Assembly (NCBI GenBank): GCA_022729705.1
Contig: DZAX01000001.1
Coordinates: 94,942-158,941 of the forward strand
DNA length: 64,000 bases
Reading direction: 5' to 3'
Origin: Helicobacter cetorum
Lineage (GTDB): Bacteria; Campylobacterota; Campylobacteria; Campylobacterales; UBA6016
Shown: positions 29,989 to 39,967 of the stretch, piece by piece
Numbering within the stretch: position 1 is the stretch's first letter
How the letters are laid out: every line of letters starts with the position of its first letter
The notes under the pieces: generated by a model
What the model saw: only the letters and a program-made list of their open reading frames with translations
Told to the model about the DNA's origin: nothing
Databases searched by the model: none
Made by a program: the position numbers and the translations under genes

Positions 29989-30060
29989 TACAACGGGCAA
30001 AGCCCGTTGTAGCTACGCTGAGCGCTAAGCTACTAAAGCTAGCCGCCAAGGCGGCAGATT
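29989..30060. repeat. Multi-hairpin intergenic element
   Basis: CTACAACGGGC-aaa-GCCCGTTGTAG perfect 11-bp stem plus GCCGCC-aa-GGCGGC; reverse-strand GGGC-TTT-GCCC tip shared with other elements in the window. Confidence 0.65.
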
Positions 30061-30089
30061 TTTTGAGCGGCATTAAAAGCGGCTTTATT

Positions 30090-30542
30090 TTATACTGGTG
30101 GCAATAAAAACAGAGGTTCGTCGGAACTTTTTAGTTTGTCCGCCTCAAATCTATTTGGTAAGGCGGCAAATGTTAGCGATGGCTTGTCTTCAAAACCTAT
30201 TAACTCTATTTTACCAGTATTTGACACAAAATAACTATTTCCAAACGCTTTTATTGGCGAATTATTGTTAAAAATAAATGGTGATACGCCATAAAGTGGT
30301 ATTTTTTTTATAAGAGCAAGCGATTTTAGGCATACATACGCAATTTTAAGAGACATATGATTGCCCGGACCGTTTGTATAGTATATTTCGTCCGCTTCAA
30401 AATTTTTTAGAGCTTCATCTATCATAGCGGGTAAAACGTCGCTTGCTTTACCCTCTTTTTCATATTTTTTTATGAGTTTATTATCTTTGTATATGCCGAG
30501 TAAAAAAGGTGAAGAGACAGTTAAAAATAAAAACCTAATCAA
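30090..30542 (-). CDS. tsaB: TsaB-like tRNA threonylcarbamoyladenosine component (short)
   Basis: [28 protein letters not shown]; short 150-aa form. Confidence 0.7.
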   Translation of the reverse strand: MIRFLFLTVSSPFLLGIYKDNKLIKKYEKEGKASDVLPAMIDEALKNFEADEIYYTNGPGNHMSLKIAYVCLKSLALIKKIPLYGVSPFIFNNNSPIKAFGNSYFVSNTGKIELIGFEDKPSLTFAALPNRFEADKLKSSDEPLFLLPPV

Positions 30543-31435
30543 CCTCTAATACTCTCCATAACGCTCTCTTTTTCGCCCTCTTTTTCAAAATTAAGCTCGA
30601 CTACCTCGTAGTTTTCAGCACTTTCAAGCAGTTTTTTTGTAAGTAGATGGTTTAGTTTGTGGCTACCGGCGCTTGCTTCATAATGCCCGATAAAATGCGC
30701 CCCAAGAAGCGTCATGTCGCCTATTGCGTCAAGCACTTTGTGGCGAACAAACTCATCGTCAAATCTAAGTCCCTCGGGATTTAATATTTTAAGATCATCC
30801 AATACGATTGCATTCTCAAGGCTTCCGCCCTTTGCAAGACCTATGGAGCGAAGATATTGCACCTCTTTCAAAAATCCAAATGTTCTAGCTCTGCCTATCT
30901 CGTTTTTGAAGTTCTCTTTTGTAAAGACAAACTCATATTTTTGCACTTGTATCATCGGATGGTCAAATTTGATTTCATAGCTGTATTTGCACTCATCGGA
31001 TGGCGAAAGCCTGACAAATTTATCACCCTCTCGCACTTCAATAGCCTTTTTGACTACAAGCAGTTTTTTGGCGGCGTCTAGCTCTTTTATTCCCGCCTCT
31101 TCCAAAAGTATACAAAAAGCCGAAGAGGAGCCCTCCATTATCGGTATCTCATCGTTGTCTATCACTATTCGCAAATTATCTATTCCGCTAGCGGATATTG
31201 CAGACATTAGGTGTTCTATCGTGGAGATGACTACGCCGTCTTTGCCTATGACGGTCGCCATCTTTGTGTCTACGACATTTTGGGGTTTTAGCTCTATCGT
31301 TTTTGCCGCATCTTCTCTATAAAAAACTATGCCGCTATTCTCCGATTGAGGTTCAAGGCGAAGCTTTACAACAACGGCTTTATGAAGCCCTATGCCGGAG
31401 AGTTCGACTTGCTTGGATATTGTAGTCTGCCTCAC
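30539..31435 (-). CDS. lpxC: UDP-3-O-acyl-N-acetylglucosamine deacetylase
   Basis: [48 protein letters not shown]. Confidence 0.95.
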   Translation of the reverse strand: MRQTTISKQVELSGIGLHKAVVVKLRLEPQSENSGIVFYREDAAKTIELKPQNVVDTKMATVIGKDGVVISTIEHLMSAISASGIDNLRIVIDNDEIPIMEGSSSAFCILLEEAGIKELDAAKKLLVVKKAIEVREGDKFVRLSPSDECKYSYEIKFDHPMIQVQKYEFVFTKENFKNEIGRARTFGFLKEVQYLRSIGLAKGGSLENAIVLDDLKILNPEGLRFDDEFVRHKVLDAIGDMTLLGAHFIGHYEASAGSHKLNHLLTKKLLESAENYEVVELNFEKEGEKESVMESIRG

Positions 31436-32052
31436 TAAATATCCCTCAGGTTAAGTTTGCCGTCAAATGTTATAAGTTTTGTTTTACCGTCAAAGCTCTC
31501 TCTTTTGAGATTTTGACCGCAAAACACTACGGTACCCTTACCTATTTTTTTTATCATCATGTAGTCGCCCCAAGCCTCAAGGGAGCCGTCTATTGTTCCA
31601 AGGACAATAGCGTTGCCGCTTGTTTTTACTTTTGCTCCGCTATTTATGCGTCCTGTTATGGTGACGCCTGCTTCTGTGTCTATATCTTCGCCGCTTCTAA
31701 GATTTTTTGCTACGAGTATTGTTTTGGCAAGCTCTTTTTGCTCATATCTACTCATGCTATCCATAAAAACGGATTGTTCGGCATTTTTCTCTTCTTCTTG
31801 TGGTTTGCTCTCTTGTATTGTTTGCTCTTCTTTTGAGGCGTGTGCAACGTCTTCACCACGCTCTACATAGCAAGAGGCGCACCAAAGAGCTTTACGATTA
31901 CACTCTTTTGCAAAAGCGCCGTCGGCATCGCCTTTTAAAAGTAGTAAAAAATTTCTTAATAAAATTGCGTTTTTATCCAAATACGCTTCAAATGCGCCTA
32001 AATCTTCGCACTCGAATTCAAAAACCCTAATATTTTTTTGTTTTATTTTCAT
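31435..32052 (-). CDS. minC: Septum site-determining protein MinC
   Basis: C-terminal beta-helix [49 protein letters not shown]. Confidence 0.88.
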   Translation of the reverse strand: MKIKQKNIRVFEFECEDLGAFEAYLDKNAILLRNFLLLLKGDADGAFAKECNRKALWCASCYVERGEDVAHASKEEQTIQESKPQEEEKNAEQSVFMDSMSRYEQKELAKTILVAKNLRSGEDIDTEAGVTITGRINSGAKVKTSGNAIVLGTIDGSLEAWGDYMMIKKIGKGTVVFCGQNLKRESFDGKTKLITFDGKLNLRDI

Positions 32053-33417
32053 CTATTTCATACCCGAAATTATATCTTTCGCCTCGTTTATAACATTTGT
32101 TATATTGAGTTTTATCCATTTTGCGTCAAGCCATTCGACGGGACGCACTTCTACGCCTTGAATCAATACGCCGTAGTGTAAGTGGTCACCAAATGCTAGT
32201 CCGCTTAATCCTGTTTTTGCTATCGGTTGATTTTTTTTCACCAACTCGCCGGTTTTTGCCAAAAATGAGCTACAATGCCCGTAAAGGGTAAATAACCCAA
32301 GTCCGTGATACACAATGGATGTATTGCCGTAAATGCCGTTTGGTTCGGCAAAAATTACCACGCCGTTGTTTGGAGAGAGTATCGTGTCTTCTTTGACGCT
32401 TGCAAAATCGACGCCTTTGTGATAGGACTCGCTTATTACTTTGTCATTTAAAATATAGCTTCTATGATCGCCAAAGTTTCCGACTACAGAGGCGTTTTTG
32501 ATAGGCAAAAAAGGTTCCGTAAAAAAACTATCAATGCTATTATTACCTATTCTTGTTGTAACTCTTTCTATGAGTTTTTCGTTTGCTTCTCTCATTGTAT
32601 TGTTTACATAGACAAACCTATCAAGCGGCGTTGTTTGCGGCGTATCTTGCATAGCGGCGGATAGCTCCATTATTTTGCTGTTTAGAAAATTATCTTTTAG
32701 CTCAATTTTTGCGTCTTTATATGCCATATCTCGCAAGAAGTATCTAATTGGAACAGAGCTTTTATTTCCGGATAAATCGGTTGCCACAACCGACGCTGAA
32801 AACCTACTATCTTTAAGCTCCCACGCTATAAGCGATATATAGAATCCTTTTTTGACAAAAGGCTGCGCTTCAAATACTCTGCCGCTTGCGGTTTTGATAT
32901 ACACATCTTTTAGGTTTGGGTCTTTTGCTTCAAAAATAACAACCGAACTCCCGCCCCTTGCAATGGCGTATGAGTTTGAGATAACGGAAACAACGGGCGG
33001 TATCTTATCGCATATTACTCGAAGCTCTAAGCGTGTGGTATTTGGTCTAAAAAAATTCCAAAGACTTCTATCGCTTACTTCTATTAACATTTTAGCTTCC
33101 GGCGTTTTGGGTAGAAAAGCGTTTTTTGGATAGGAGAGTGTAATATTAAACTCTTTTTGACGACTTACAACTTCTCCTTGAGCGACGGTTGTAATTTTGC
33201 CCTCATCTTTAATCTCGACTTTATAATCGCCTATTTCGTTATTGTCTGATATTTTAAATGTAAATGGAGTTTTAAAATTCCAGTATACTGTGCCGTTAAG
33301 CTCTATCTTTGGATCTTCTCCCTCAAAAAGAGGCAAATAGTAAATATAACTTATAAAACCCAAAATCGACGCAAAAAGAACTGATATTTTTATCAATCTA
33401 ATCCAATCTTTATCCAT
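32053..33417 (-). CDS. M23 family peptidoglycan endopeptidase, membrane-anchored
   Basis: N-terminal TM; SYHKGVDFASVKEDTILSPNNGVV; HGLGLFTLYGHCSSFL; FGDHLHYGVLIQGVEVRPVEWLDAKWI. Confidence 0.87.
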   Translation of the reverse strand: MDKDWIRLIKISVLFASILGFISYIYYLPLFEGEDPKIELNGTVYWNFKTPFTFKISDNNEIGDYKVEIKDEGKITTVAQGEVVSRQKEFNITLSYPKNAFLPKTPEAKMLIEVSDRSLWNFFRPNTTRLELRVICDKIPPVVSVISNSYAIARGGSSVVIFEAKDPNLKDVYIKTASGRVFEAQPFVKKGFYISLIAWELKDSRFSASVVATDLSGNKSSVPIRYFLRDMAYKDAKIELKDNFLNSKIMELSAAMQDTPQTTPLDRFVYVNNTMREANEKLIERVTTRIGNNSIDSFFTEPFLPIKNASVVGNFGDHRSYILNDKVISESYHKGVDFASVKEDTILSPNNGVVIFAEPNGIYGNTSIVYHGLGLFTLYGHCSSFLAKTGELVKKNQPIAKTGLSGLAFGDHLHYGVLIQGVEVRPVEWLDAKWIKLNITNVINEAKDIISGMK

Positions 33418-34396
33418 TTACCTGCTCCAGCGCTTGCTCAATTTTTAACGCTACCATTCTTGCAACAAGCATAAACTCTCTATCATTTTTTATTGTAAAC
33501 CCAGCGGCTCTGATATGTCCGCCGCCGCCAAATATTGCGGCTATCGTATCGACATCTGCGGCTGTTTTACTTCTTAATGAGCCTCTAATATCGCCGTTTT
33601 CTAGCTCTCTTAAAAAAAGCCCCACTTCTATGCCGTCTATACTTCTAGCGGTTTCGACTACGCCGTCAGCCTCCTCTTCATTGGCTTGCGCTTTTTTTAG
33701 AGTCTCTCTTGTCATATACAAAAACGCAAGTTTTCCATCCGCCATTATCTCCAAGGTTGACAAGATAGACGAGTGTAGTTTTATCTTTGACAAAGGCTCT
33801 TTTTGCGTCAAATAGTGCGTTACCATCGGCGCCTCGGCACCGCATTCGATTAAGTATGCGGCGTCTAAAAAGAGTTTTTTTGCCAAGGAGCCGTATTGAA
33901 AAAATCCGGTATCGTCAGCCAAAGCTGCATATAAACATGTCGCCGCATCTTTTGTTGGTTTGATACAAAGTGCGCTCAAAAACTCCAATACGACGCTCGC
34001 AGCGCTTGGCGCCAATGAATTTACTAGATTTTCATCTCCGTAAAGAGTGTTTGAGGCGTGATGGTCTATGTTGATTATTTTATAGTCGCCATTTGGCAGA
34101 CATAGTCTCTCTTTATTTGCGCAGTCAAAAGAGATTACAAGGTCGCAATCTTTAGGAAACTCTTGTGTTAAGGTGCCTACTTGCGGCAAAAAAGCCAAAG
34201 AGATCGGAGCGGCGCCGACGTTATACAGAGAGCTTCGCTTTTGCATAAATGCCAAAGAGAGCATAAGCCCGATTGCCGAGCCAAGCGTATCGGTATCCGG
34301 ATTGAGATGCGAAGCAAAAACTATGTGTTTAGCTGATTTTATTAGTTCAAATGCCTTTTGCACGCCGAAAACCTTTTTGACTGATGTTACACACAA
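33410..34396 (-). CDS. DHH family phosphoesterase (NrnA-like)
   Basis: IVFASHLNPDTDTLGSAIGL; INIDHHASNTLYGDENLV; FGGGGHIRAAGFTI. Confidence 0.88.
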   Translation of the reverse strand: MCVTSVKKVFGVQKAFELIKSAKHIVFASHLNPDTDTLGSAIGLMLSLAFMQKRSSLYNVGAAPISLAFLPQVGTLTQEFPKDCDLVISFDCANKERLCLPNGDYKIINIDHHASNTLYGDENLVNSLAPSAASVVLEFLSALCIKPTKDAATCLYAALADDTGFFQYGSLAKKLFLDAAYLIECGAEAPMVTHYLTQKEPLSKIKLHSSILSTLEIMADGKLAFLYMTRETLKKAQANEEEADGVVETARSIDGIEVGLFLRELENGDIRGSLRSKTAADVDTIAAIFGGGGHIRAAGFTIKNDREFMLVARMVALKIEQALEQVNG

Positions 34397-34454
34397 ACAC
34401 GAGCAAAGCCTGTATTATTGTATAACTATAGCGGGCATTGTACCGAAAAAGGGC

Positions 34455-35516
34455 TTATTTTTTTGAGTTTAGTTTCATGACATATACAAGTAGTTCGGCA
34501 ACGGCTTGATATAGAGTGTCTGGAATATACTCCTCGGGTGCTACTTTTGCATACAACTCTCTAGCAAGCGGCGGATTTTCCACAATTGGAATATTGTTTT
34601 CCATCGCTATCTCTTTTATTTTTAGCGCAATCTTATCAGTTCCGCTCGCTACGACTTTTGGCGCAACGTCTCCATCTTCGGCTTTGTATTTGATAGCTAC
34701 GGCGTAGTGTGTTGGATTTGTTACGACAACGCTTGCGCTTGGAACGGCGGACATCATTCTTTTTTTAAACATTTGAAATTGTAACTGCCTGATTTTACCC
34801 TTTACCTCAGGGTTTCCTTCCATATTTTTAAACTCATCTTTGACCTCCTGCTTGGTCATACGCAAATCTTTAAAAAATTTGTATCTTGTCCAAAAAAGAT
34901 CTATAGCGGCAAAAACAAAAAATATCGCAAGCATAATAAGCGATATTTGAATAGCTTTTTCTACAAGCCACCAGAGTTGAGCTCCAAGACTAAATAGCGA
35001 AACGGTTGGGAGTTCTTTGATATATCCCAAAAAGTAATAGTATCCAATCCCAAAAGCAGCGAAGCTTTTGAGCGTCATTTTAAGCCCTTCTACAATCTTT
35101 GTGAATGAAATAAGATTTTTCATACCAGTGATAGGATTTAATTTGGCTATATTAAACTCTAGCGGTTTTGTTGTAAAAAGAAAACCTATCTGTGCCACAT
35201 TGCCGATAATTCCGGCAAGCAAAATTGTTCCCAAAATTGGCAGTAACGACAACATTGTGTATTGCATTGAAATAAGCATTATCTCGTAAATAAGCGGTTT
35301 TGTAAGCTCTCTTCCGATAAGAGAGATGTAATAGTAATATAGGCGCAAAACATTTTCAGCGGCAAAACCAAATAAAAATATAATTGCCGGAATAGAGACA
35401 AGCATACTAACCCACGCCGCCGTATCGGCGCTTTTTGGAACATTGCCCTCGTTTCTAGCGTCCTCAATACGCTTGCCGGTGGGTTCTTCGGTTTTTGACT
35501 CTTTATCTTCTGCCAC
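34455..35516 (-). CDS. flhB: Flagellar export apparatus protein FlhB
   Basis: EDKESKTEEPTGKRIEDARNEGNVPKS; NPTHYAVAIKY autocleavage motif. Confidence 0.95.
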   Translation of the reverse strand: MAEDKESKTEEPTGKRIEDARNEGNVPKSADTAAWVSMLVSIPAIIFLFGFAAENVLRLYYYYISLIGRELTKPLIYEIMLISMQYTMLSLLPILGTILLAGIIGNVAQIGFLFTTKPLEFNIAKLNPITGMKNLISFTKIVEGLKMTLKSFAAFGIGYYYFLGYIKELPTVSLFSLGAQLWWLVEKAIQISLIMLAIFFVFAAIDLFWTRYKFFKDLRMTKQEVKDEFKNMEGNPEVKGKIRQLQFQMFKKRMMSAVPSASVVVTNPTHYAVAIKYKAEDGDVAPKVVASGTDKIALKIKEIAMENNIPIVENPPLARELYAKVAPEEYIPDTLYQAVAELLVYVMKLNSKK

Positions 35517-35533
35517 CCGTTATAAACCTTGTC

Positions 35534-36007
35534 TTAGCTGAATATTTTTGGCGGAATAACGGCTTTTAAAACACCTTTAAAGTCTTCGTTTATATCTATT
35601 TCTATAAGAGAAGCTTTCCTGACGTCTATTGAGAGGTTTCCACCGTTTGCGACTAGTGCGCCTATGATTGAGGTAAAGTCAGGCTCATGTCCTACAATGA
35701 CCACACATTCGTTTGAGTCGTCTGCTAAAAGAGCTTTAAAGTCTTTAAAAGAGGCGCCTGGATTTAGTAGTGCGCTTTGTGTTATCTTAACTCCGTTAAA
35801 ACTTTTTGAGAGAAGTTGAGCCGTCTCTTTTGCCCTTATTGCCTCCGAAGAGTATATAAGAGCCGGAACATCATATATCTTTGCAAACTCTTTAAAAAAT
35901 TTTTTCGCCGTTATAATTCCTTTATCGCTAAGAGGTCTCTCCATATCGTCTCTAAGCCAGTTAGTGCGGCTAAGCGCAGGCGCGTGTCTTATGAATAAAA
36001 CTTTCAT
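35534..36007 (-). CDS. SixA-like histidine phosphatase
   Basis: VLFIRHAPALSRTNW...RPLSDKG; IVGHEPDFTSIIGAL. Confidence 0.85.
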   Translation of the reverse strand: MKVLFIRHAPALSRTNWLRDDMERPLSDKGIITAKKFFKEFAKIYDVPALIYSSEAIRAKETAQLLSKSFNGVKITQSALLNPGASFKDFKALLADDSNECVVIVGHEPDFTSIIGALVANGGNLSIDVRKASLIEIDINEDFKGVLKAVIPPKIFS

Positions 36008-36828
36008 GCTCGTACTCCTTTCATAGAAAAATCAAGCCAAACAGCTTGATGAATGATTTTGCCGATACTTATGGCATCCACGCCTGTTTTGGCATACTCT
36101 TCAAAACTCTTTTCGTCTATATTTCCACTACATTCTAGCAAAATTTTGTTGTTTGTTTTATTTTTGAAGTTTACCACTGTTTTTACGTCATCTGGCGTCA
36201 TATTATCGCACATCACAATGTCGACCCCAAGGGCAATAACCTCTTTTGCCACCTCTACGCTTTCGCACTCTATCTCTATTTTTGCGGTAAAGGGAATATT
36301 TTTTCTTGCGTTTTGAATGTAGCTTTCTAAGTCGTCTATCGCTTGCAAATGAGTGTCTTTTATCATAAGAGCGTCGTCTAGTCCAAATCTATGATTTTTT
36401 ACGCCACCAACTCTCGCCGCATACTTTTCAAATACTCTCATTCCGGCTCTTGTTTTTCTGGTGTCAAGTGCCGACACGTTGTATTTTGCTCCCAATTTTG
36501 CAAAAATTGCGGCGTTTGAGGCTATACCGCTGGCGTGCTGGAGCATATTTAAAAGCGTTCTTTCTAGTTTTAAAATATCAGTGTTTTGACCTTGCAGTTC
36601 TAGTAGTTTTTGTCCGTGTGTTATCTCTTCGCCGTCTTTTACCAAAAACTCGTATTGGGTGTTAAAAAGTCCAAAAAGAATGCGAGCATACTCTTCGCCT
36701 GCAAACACACCTACGTCTTTTGAAGCGATATAAGCGGAGTAGGGCGCCGGTAAAATAGTGCGCTCAAACAAATCACCCCTGCCAATATCTTCCTCAAGCG
36801 CATTTTTTACAAACTCCTCTTTTGTCAT
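36004..36828 (-). CDS. nadC: Nicotinate-nucleotide pyrophosphorylase
   Basis: DIGRGDLFERTI; LDTRKTRAGMRVFEKYAARVGGVKNHRFGLDDALMIKDTH. Confidence 0.94.
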   Translation of the reverse strand: MTKEEFVKNALEEDIGRGDLFERTILPAPYSAYIASKDVGVFAGEEYARILFGLFNTQYEFLVKDGEEITHGQKLLELQGQNTDILKLERTLLNMLQHASGIASNAAIFAKLGAKYNVSALDTRKTRAGMRVFEKYAARVGGVKNHRFGLDDALMIKDTHLQAIDDLESYIQNARKNIPFTAKIEIECESVEVAKEVIALGVDIVMCDNMTPDDVKTVVNFKNKTNNKILLECSGNIDEKSFEEYAKTGVDAISIGKIIHQAVWLDFSMKGVRA

Positions 36829-37814
36829 TGCGTAATTTCCAGCATCTTATCAAGGGACGTTTTCGCTTGTAGGCGTATTGTTTCGTCTAATACAATCTCA
36901 TTGTACGGCGCCCCTTCTTTTATGGAGAGTAGGAGATTGTATACGTCCTCCAGCGTAGTTTCATTCATCGTCGGACACTCCGGCTTTGTAGAGGAGAGTA
37001 CATAAGTGTTTTTCTCTCTTAGGCGGTTTACTAGGTTAAACTCCGTACCTATCGCTACTTTTTGCTCTTTGTCAAGCGCCGCCACATAGTTGATGATTTG
37101 TGATGTAGAGCCTACAAAGTCAGCTTTTTTTACTACGGATGGGTCGCATTCAGGGTGTACGGCAATTTGGATATCCGGATATTTTGCCCTATAAAACTCT
37201 ATATCGTCTACGCAAAAGAGTTGATGGATGGAACAAAACCCGTCATAGCATATTACGTCGCACTCTTTCATGTCAGCGCCGTCGCCGATGACGCATGATT
37301 TTAACCCCATTTTATTTGCCGTATTGACCCCAAGGCATCTATCCGGCGCAAAGAGTATTTTTTTGCCGCTTTTTAGAGCGTGTTTGATGATAGTTACGGC
37401 GCTTGAGCTTGTGCATACGACGCCGCCCATTTGCCCGACTTTTGCTTTAACGTCGGCGTTTGAGTTGATATATACAAGCGGAAAAATTTTATCTTTAGAG
37501 ATTCCGGCTTCCTCTATTTTTTTTACCGCGTCGTCAAAGCAGTCGCCGTCTATCATTTTTGCCATCGAGCAACAAGCTAGGCGCGGCATGTACACTTTTT
37601 TTTCAGGAGATAAAATCTTTACGCTTTGACCCATAAAACCAACGCCGCAAAAAACAACCGTCTCTTTTGTCGATTCTTTGCACTTTCTGGCAAGCTCCAA
37701 GCTATCCCCACTCTCGTCCGCCATAAAAAAAACCTCATCCCTTTGGTAGTGGTGGGCGACAAGCAAAACTCCTAACTCTTCTTTTAAATTTAAAATTTTT
37801 TCTTTTATGTCCAT
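36825..37814 (-). CDS. nadA: Quinolinate synthase
   Basis: LVAHHYQRDEVFFMADESGDSLELARK; PRLACCSMAKM; HPECDPSVV; KPECPTMNETTLEDVY. Confidence 0.95.
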   Translation of the reverse strand: MDIKEKILNLKEELGVLLVAHHYQRDEVFFMADESGDSLELARKCKESTKETVVFCGVGFMGQSVKILSPEKKVYMPRLACCSMAKMIDGDCFDDAVKKIEEAGISKDKIFPLVYINSNADVKAKVGQMGGVVCTSSSAVTIIKHALKSGKKILFAPDRCLGVNTANKMGLKSCVIGDGADMKECDVICYDGFCSIHQLFCVDDIEFYRAKYPDIQIAVHPECDPSVVKKADFVGSTSQIINYVAALDKEQKVAIGTEFNLVNRLREKNTYVLSSTKPECPTMNETTLEDVYNLLLSIKEGAPYNEIVLDETIRLQAKTSLDKMLEITQ

Positions 37815-37985
37815 AGTCTTCCATAGTGTTTAAATTTTTAGCGGATTTTATTTGAGCTAGCCTTAAAGATATTGTAAAATTTTGATGTTATACGCTTTGC
37901 GGGAGAGTGTGGCGCTAAAATGGTTTTTTATGCGTGTAAAGTGCATAATAGCAAAAAATAAACATGAAATGGAAGAAATAGAGAG

Positions 37986-38630
37986 ATGAATGGAATTGTG
38001 GAAGCTTTGGCGAATGTAAATGTGATTTTTTATCTAGCGGCGTATCTCGTCGGCGGTATACCGTTTGGGTATCTGTTTGCAAAATATATAGCTGGGGTGA
38101 ATATCAGGGACGCAGGTAGTAAGAGCATTGGGGCGACAAATGTGCTTCGGGTTGTAAAAGAAAAAGACCCGGTTCTCGGTAAAAAACTAGGAGCTATGAC
38201 GCTTGCGGCAGACGCTTTTAAGGCGATTATTCCTTTGGCGGTAGCGGCGTTTATCTTTAAGCTTGATGCATCGGTTTTATGGGGAATGGGTGTACTAAGC
38301 GTGCTTGGTCACTGCTTTAGCCCATATCTCGGATTTGAGGGCGGCAAAGGCGTTGCTACGGCTTTTGGGGCTTTGGTTTTTCTTGCTCCTCTAAATGCGC
38401 TTTTAGCTTTTGTGTGTTGGTTTGCGGCGGCAAAAACTCTTAAAGTCTCCTCTCTATCCTCTCTTGTCGGACTAATAGGGTTGCTTTGTTCTTTTTATCT
38501 GCCTATTCCGGTTATATTTGATGTGGGAAGTATGTCGCCTGTTGCCATTATAGCTATTTTGGTTATCTACAAGCATATTCCAAATATTCTCAGACTCTTT
38601 AGCGGTCAAGAGACAAAGGTTGTAGCGTGA
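37986..38630 (+). CDS. plsY: Acyl-phosphate:glycerol-3-phosphate acyltransferase
   Basis: GGIPFGYLFAK; DAGSKSIGATNVLRV; FEGGKGVATAFG. Confidence 0.94.
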   Translation: MNGIVEALANVNVIFYLAAYLVGGIPFGYLFAKYIAGVNIRDAGSKSIGATNVLRVVKEKDPVLGKKLGAMTLAADAFKAIIPLAVAAFIFKLDASVLWGMGVLSVLGHCFSPYLGFEGGKGVATAFGALVFLAPLNALLAFVCWFAAAKTLKVSSLSSLVGLIGLLCSFYLPIPVIFDVGSMSPVAIIAILVIYKHIPNILRLFSGQETKVVA

Positions 38631-38956
38631 CGATTTTGATAGAAGATTTTTGTTTTGAGTGTATTATTGGAATCATGAAAGAGGAGAGGGTAAAAGCGCA
38701 AAAAGTAGAGATAACGGCGCATATAGGCTATGAGCCAAAAGATGGCGGATTTTTGGATTACATGAAGCTTTGCTCTGAGATAAAAAAAGAGTTTGTTGTA
38801 AAAAAATTTAGACTTCTTGAAGAGGCGGTTATCGGTGTGAGCGAAACGCTAAAATCTAAAAATCCATCAATCTCCTCTATTTATATCAAAATCGTTAAGC
38901 CGGAAGTTAGAGAGGATGCAAAAGTGGGAATAATTTTTGAAAAAAGTTTTATCTAA
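38627..38956 (+). CDS. folB: Dihydroneopterin aldolase-like
   Basis: MTILIEDFCFECIIGIMKEERVKAQKVEI; overlaps plsY. Confidence 0.82.
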   Translation: MTILIEDFCFECIIGIMKEERVKAQKVEITAHIGYEPKDGGFLDYMKLCSEIKKEFVVKKFRLLEEAVIGVSETLKSKNPSISSIYIKIVKPEVREDAKVGIIFEKSFI

Positions 38957-38978
38957 GCTTAAAAAAGTTTAAAATTTC

Positions 38979-38987
38979 TGCTATAAT
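38979..38987 (+). promoter_or_regulatory. Extended -10 promoter element upstream of the response regulator
   Basis: TGcTATAAT, 28 bp before the ATG at 39015. Confidence 0.6.
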
Positions 38988-39014
38988 CGCTAAAAAAATT
39001 TAAGGCAACGATAG

Positions 39015-39695
39015 ATGAGAATATTAGTGGTTGAGAGTGAAACCGCACTAAATAAAATGATAACAGAGGGCTTAAGCGAGCTTGGATACCAAACAGACGA
39101 TGCCGAGAGCATAAAAGACGCTCTATATTTTATAAGTATAAGAAATTATGACTTGATTATTATCAATTGGCTTATGGATGGCGGCGACGTTAGAGAGCTT
39201 ATTGAGACTATAAAAAGAAAATCAAACAGAATGGCGATTATACTTTTGGCGGCAAGAGTCGGTAAAGAAGACGAGATAGACGGGCTTAGAGCTGGAGCCG
39301 ATGATTATCTTAAAAAACCGTTTGATTTTGACGTATTGGTAGCAAGAATCGAGGCTAAGCTTAGGTTTGGCGGGACAAGTATTATTGAGATAGAGGATTT
39401 GGTTATCGATCCAGATGAAGAGAAGACAACCTTCAAGGGTATAGAAATAGAGCTAAAAGGCAAGCCTTTTGAAGTATTGACACACCTTGCTAGACATAGA
39501 GATTTGATAGTCTCAAAAGAGCAGCTTTTGGACGCAATTTGGGAAGAGCCAGAGCTTGTTACGCCAAACGTTATAGAGGTGGCTATAAATCAAATTAGAC
39601 AAAAAATGGATAAGCCGCTTGAAATATCAACAATTGAGACGGTAAGAAGAAGAGGGTACAGATTTTGTTACCCAAAACCAGCCGAAGAGCTATAA
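39015..39695 (+). CDS. hsrA: OmpR-type orphan response regulator, HsrA-like
   Basis: Receiver plus winged-helix domain (RRRGYRFCYP); atypical receiver LIIINWLMDGGDV. Confidence 0.82.
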   Translation: MRILVVESETALNKMITEGLSELGYQTDDAESIKDALYFISIRNYDLIIINWLMDGGDVRELIETIKRKSNRMAIILLAARVGKEDEIDGLRAGADDYLKKPFDFDVLVARIEAKLRFGGTSIIEIEDLVIDPDEEKTTFKGIEIELKGKPFEVLTHLARHRDLIVSKEQLLDAIWEEPELVTPNVIEVAINQIRQKMDKPLEISTIETVRRRGYRFCYPKPAEEL

Positions 39696-39764
39696 AGCGT
39701 AGCTATTGGCAAGTAAGCGTAAATATTAAGTTTTGATTTTGTATAACTTCGCCCTAAGTCAATT

Positions 39765-39945
39765 AGCCGCTTTAGCGGCAGGCACAGGTTAAAATAGCAT
39801 AAAAAAACCCTCAATTCTCCCGCGAATGCGGGTAGCTAGAGCCACCCATCGCCTGTCGGCAATGGGGCCCGGCTGGGGGTTGCAAGGGACATTTATGTCC
39901 CTGCCGTTAATACGGGCTTTGCCCGTATTAACGCATAACATTAAA
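39765..39945 (+). repeat. Mosaic multi-hairpin intergenic element, full-length copy
   Basis: GCCGC-ttta-GCGGC; CCCGC-gaat-GCGGG (39819-39832); CCCATcGCC-tgtc-GGCaATGGG; GGGAC-atttat-GTCCC (39886-39901); GTTAATACGGGC-ttt-GCCCGTATTAAC (39906-39932). Confidence 0.8.
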
Positions 39946-39967
39946 TAAAAACAAAGAGGGTTTAAAA

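Noticed and set aside
39765-39945. CRISPR array or tRNA-like cluster suggested by repeated hairpins
   Set aside because: No regular repeat-spacer pattern, no cas genes and no tRNA cloverleaf or anticodon arm; the hairpins fit dispersed intergenic elements better.
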